Source: Pseudomonadota bacterium (lineage in GTDB: Bacteria; Pseudomonadota; Gammaproteobacteria; Burkholderiales; Thiobacillaceae). From it: 36,338 nt of DNA. This document shows positions 34,325 through 36,338 of this stretch, one piece after another. The position numbers and the translations under genes were made by a program. Location of the stretch: NCBI GenBank assembly GCA_021802555.1, contig JAJZRU010000029.1, positions 1 to 36,338 of the forward strand, in the 5' to 3' direction. Each line of letters opens with the position of its first letter. The stretch's first letter is position 1. A model generated the notes under the pieces. It did no database searches. It was given only the letters and a program-made list of their open reading frames with translations, and had not been told where the DNA came from.

Positions 34325-34362
34325 CAAGAAAAAGCCCCGAGAGCTAGGCTTTACGGGGCTTT
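34325..34362 (-). terminator. Rho-independent terminator downstream of the tRNA-Lys fragment
   Basis: A 9-bp stem (AAAGCCCCG at 34331-34339 with CGGGGCTTT at 34354-34362) and a 14-base loop. On the minus strand it is followed by a TTTTTCTT run, so it terminates transcripts coming from the tRNA side; the A run on the other side makes it partly bidirectional. Confidence 0.75.
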
Positions 34363-34396
34363 GAGGCACGCCATGCAACGGCGTGAAACAGCATAC

Positions 34397-34441
34397 TGGT
34401 GGGTCGGGCGAGATTCGAACTCGCGACCAACGGATTAAAAG
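34397..34441 (-). other. tRNA-Lys(TTT) 3' fragment, attachment-site remnant
   Basis: 45 bases match the 3' part of tRNA-Lys on the minus strand: the anticodon-loop end CTTTTAATCC, variable loop, T arm GCGAG-TTCGAAT-CTCGC, acceptor strand CGACCCA and CCA. The 5' half (acceptor 5' strand, D arm) is missing; upstream sequence is unrelated. Integrases of P4-type elements cross over in this part of tRNA genes, so it is best read as an att site, with the complete gene elsewhere. Confidence 0.85.
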
Positions 34442-34683
34442 GCGCTTTTTTTGTGCCTTGCTTGGGCCGTGTTCACCGTAAAATCAATTGGATAGCTTAC
34501 CCGTCGTTCCTGTAGTTTACCGCTATTTCCCGTATCGAGTGCGGCAAAATTGCGGCAAGACATGTCACACCTTGCCCACCTTCCGGTAGCCCCTGGTAAA
34601 ACTGCCTGATTGCAGAACAGGCCGGGATATCGGAACAATGTATCTACAATAGTCCAAAATAAACTGGGTTATTATTTAGTCAG
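34442..34683. other. AT-rich spacer right of the tRNA fragment
   Basis: 242 bases with no convincing gene. A direct repeat TGCGGCAA occurs twice in close spacing (about 34540-34556). AT-rich sequence at 34640-34680 is the likely promoter for the gene that starts at 34684. A GATATC site is at 34626-34631. Confidence 0.35.
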
Positions 34684-35136
34684 ATGAAAGCAACTCTACG
34701 GAAAGCTTTGCGCTCCCGATTTTTGGGTGCTTGCATTGGGTACCTAGGCTATATTGCGTCGGTATTTCCTGCGAGCCAAGTGCACGCAGGCGGTGGCTGG
34801 TATCTGATGGCCCCTCCAGTCGTCAATTTAGGCACGAAAACGCAATCCTTGGACGACTTAAAAGCTCAGGTTGGGCTGCCTCTGTCGAAATGGACGCAGC
34901 GAGGCTCTTACAGCTCAGCCGCGCAATGCGAGAACGACAAATTGGCTCTGACGAGAGGGGCTGAAATGGCTTGGTTAGGTTCAAAGAGACTTTATTGGAA
35001 GTCCCTTCGAACTGGGGAAACGCAGCGAAGCATCTTGTCGTTTGAACGAGACACCGCGCAAGACTGGTATGCCGATGAAGTTTCCCTCATATCGTCCCTC
35101 TGCATCGCTTCGGATGACCCGAGGTTATCCCGCTGA
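34684..35136 (+). CDS. Secreted protein of unknown function
   Basis: A 150-residue protein with an N-terminal signal segment (about 1-35, ending in SQVHAGGG). The mature part starts GGWYLMAPPVVN and ends near CIASDDPRLSR, which I recall as a recurrent pattern among uncharacterised proteobacterial proteins. Two Cys (in SAAQCEND and SSLCIASDD) could form a disulfide. AT-richer than the backbone. No function can be given. Confidence 0.7.
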   Translation: MKATLRKALRSRFLGACIGYLGYIASVFPASQVHAGGGWYLMAPPVVNLGTKTQSLDDLKAQVGLPLSKWTQRGSYSSAAQCENDKLALTRGAEMAWLGSKRLYWKSLRTGETQRSILSFERDTAQDWYADEVSLISSLCIASDDPRLSR

Positions 35137-35172
35137 ACCTTCTCCCAGCCCTTGAATAGATCAGGAAAATAG

Positions 35173-36021
35173 ATGCAATTGAGAGATATGCTAAAGCGTG
35201 ACTTCGATCTCGATCTTGCCATCTCGGGGGGATTCGGACAGTCGCGAGGTGATCCGATAATCGTCCTCGATTGTCATGGCAATGCAGCTAGTCAGACGAT
35301 ATTCAATGTGCTTCGCGGGCTGGGTCGTGGGCGCCAAATCCTCTGGACGATGCTTGCCGACTCAAGGATTGATCCTCAGGACAAATTTATCCATCAGGTG
35401 AAAATACTCACCAAGTTTGCCTCCAAAGAGGAAATCATTACCCAACGGGAAAACTATTACTTCGATTTGACTGCATCCGCGGCTAAGCATTTAGCTACGC
35501 CCATAATCTATTCGGACACTGCTTCTGGCATCCGCCTACCATACGAAATCAGGTGGTGGCACTTCGACAACATCATTGACAACGAAAAGCAACACCCAGG
35601 TCTCGGCCAAACGATTGCCTATGGTGGCCCAGGCATGAAGGTGACGGTGTATGTCTATGGTCAAGCAGGCCAAGGGATTCCTTCAGATCTAGGATCGACG
35701 CTTGCAGTGCAGATGTTTGATGATGCATTGTCCGACATAGCCAAAGCCCATCCTTCGGCTAAGTCCGTGGGTAAAGCAGCCCGATATGCCGGTTTCCTAG
35801 TTCAACAATTTACAAGTGACCAGGAGATGAGCCTCCTAGCGCTTACCGCAGTTAACGGAAAGACCGTTAAGATCAGAGTCACTTATGTGAAGGACCCACT
35901 TCTTCAAGAAATTGTTTTCGAGTCATTGACAGAGCTACATCAGATATTGGCGGCCCCATTCTCGGCCGACGTGTTTGGCAGTGCCCGCGCTATCAGGAGA
36001 GAGCATAGACATGCCAGGTAG
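35173..36021 (+). CDS. Hypothetical protein of unknown function
   Basis: A 282-residue protein without signal peptide, membrane segment or recognised catalytic motif. Notable parts are GGFGQSRGDPIIVLDCHGNAAS near the start, a central IRWWHFDNIIDNEKQHPGLGQTIAYGG segment, and a basic RREHRHAR end. Base composition is more AT-rich than the backbone. It overlaps the next gene by 11 bases and follows the secreted-protein gene by 36, so the three could be one transcript. Confidence 0.7.
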   Translation: MQLRDMLKRDFDLDLAISGGFGQSRGDPIIVLDCHGNAASQTIFNVLRGLGRGRQILWTMLADSRIDPQDKFIHQVKILTKFASKEEIITQRENYYFDLTASAAKHLATPIIYSDTASGIRLPYEIRWWHFDNIIDNEKQHPGLGQTIAYGGPGMKVTVYVYGQAGQGIPSDLGSTLAVQMFDDALSDIAKAHPSAKSVGKAARYAGFLVQQFTSDQEMSLLALTAVNGKTVKIRVTYVKDPLLQEIVFESLTELHQILAAPFSADVFGSARAIRREHRHAR

Positions 36022-36338
36022 AAGTCAATTCAGTCGGGATGAAGCCGATAGGATCAGGGATTTGTTGCGACAGAAGATTAAATCCGGAGACGGGAAACAC
36101 TTACGTGCCAAACTCCGCGGAATGGGTTTTTACATCTCAAACTATCCCCCCAGAATCCGGGGCGGATTCTCGGAGAACGATTTTAACAAGTTGGTGGACG
36201 ACAAGAAAATCAGGATCGTCGGCAGAATCTGTGGGTCGGTTTGCATGAAGAGTCAGGCCACGGGCATCAGACATATTGACGGGTGCGCTGGGGTCTTCAT
36301 GGCCGGAAGCGGAACAACGCGGCATCAGGCCATTCAGG
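36011..36338 (+). CDS. Hypothetical protein, 3' truncated by the window end
   Basis: The frame is open from the ATG at 36011 to the end, 109 codons. The N-terminal part (GRSQFSRDEADRIRDLLRQK, then KHLRAKLRGMGFYISNY, then FSENDFNKLVDDKKIRI) looks like a compact helical domain. The C-terminal part holds Cys residues (RICGSVCMKS, DGCAG). Not recognised. It overlaps the preceding gene by 11 bases. Confidence 0.6.
   Translation, partial: MPGRSQFSRDEADRIRDLLRQKIKSGDGKHLRAKLRGMGFYISNYPPRIRGGFSENDFNKLVDDKKIRIVGRICGSVCMKSQATGIRHIDGCAGVFMAGSGTTRHQAIQ

Larger units (their letters stand above)
32388..34441 (-). mobile_element. Remnant of a P4-type integrative element at a tRNA-Lys site
   Basis: From right to left on the minus strand: a tRNA-Lys 3' fragment (attachment site), a terminator, an integrase in three pieces, higBA, a disrupted gene, and an AlpA-like regulator. 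This is the usual order at the integrase end of P4-like islands. The left boundary is not defined: no second copy of the tRNA fragment was found before the GGDEF-EAL gene, so the far end has been lost. Confidence 0.7.

Noticed and set aside
34397-34441. A functional tRNA-Lys gene
   Set aside because: The 5' half is absent: sequence beyond the anticodon loop does not match a D arm or acceptor stem.

Overview
The window looks like chromosomal DNA of a high-GC proteobacterium, most likely a betaproteobacterium. The evidence is the codon use, the MctP-like transporter, xfp and ackA genes, the YcgR flagellar brake and the abundance of c-di-GMP genes. No rRNA gene or other strong taxonomic marker is present, so the assignment is tentative.

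1-5.0 kb and 10.9-16.1 kb are metabolic backbone. They carry a truncated phosphoesterase, a TPR membrane protein, a sodium:solute symporter with its DUF3311 partner, acetate kinase, a P2-type cation ATPase and phosphoketolase. Phosphoketolase makes acetyl phosphate, acetate kinase turns it into ATP and acetate, and the symporter can move acetate or related monocarboxylates.

5.0-10.9 kb is an accessory block between acetate kinase and the ATPase. It is a cluster of attC sites without an integrase (CALIN). Three clear attC sites and one broken end delimit cassettes whose genes all lie on the minus strand: an EcoRV-type restriction-modification system with a zinc-ribbon gene, a lone AAA+/STAND-like ATPase, and a two-gene TIR cassette (a ThsB-like TIR protein plus a TIR-like/8xMP-like membrane protein). 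The right edge is capped by a decayed IS1111-type element. This is the best candidate in the window for a little-described defence system.

16.3-32.3 kb is a signalling region. It holds a soluble PAS/CZB chemoreceptor, three GGDEF proteins (one also with EAL and a C-terminal receiver), two HD-GYP proteins (one with its active site lost), a hybrid kinase/response-regulator operon, and a five-gene operon joining a diguanylate cyclase, a stressosome-like RsbT/X-RsbR-RsbS module and the c-di-GMP brake YcgR. In the middle lies a scar where 3' pieces of a [NiFe]-hydrogenase large-subunit gene and of hypE meet head to head.

32.4-34.4 kb is the remnant of a P4-type integrative element: a tRNA-Lys 3' fragment, an integrase reduced to three pieces, higBA, a disrupted gene and an AlpA-like regulator behind a perfect 15-bp inverted repeat. 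34.7 kb to the window end carries AT-richer, unrecognised genes that may belong to a second element at the same tRNA site.
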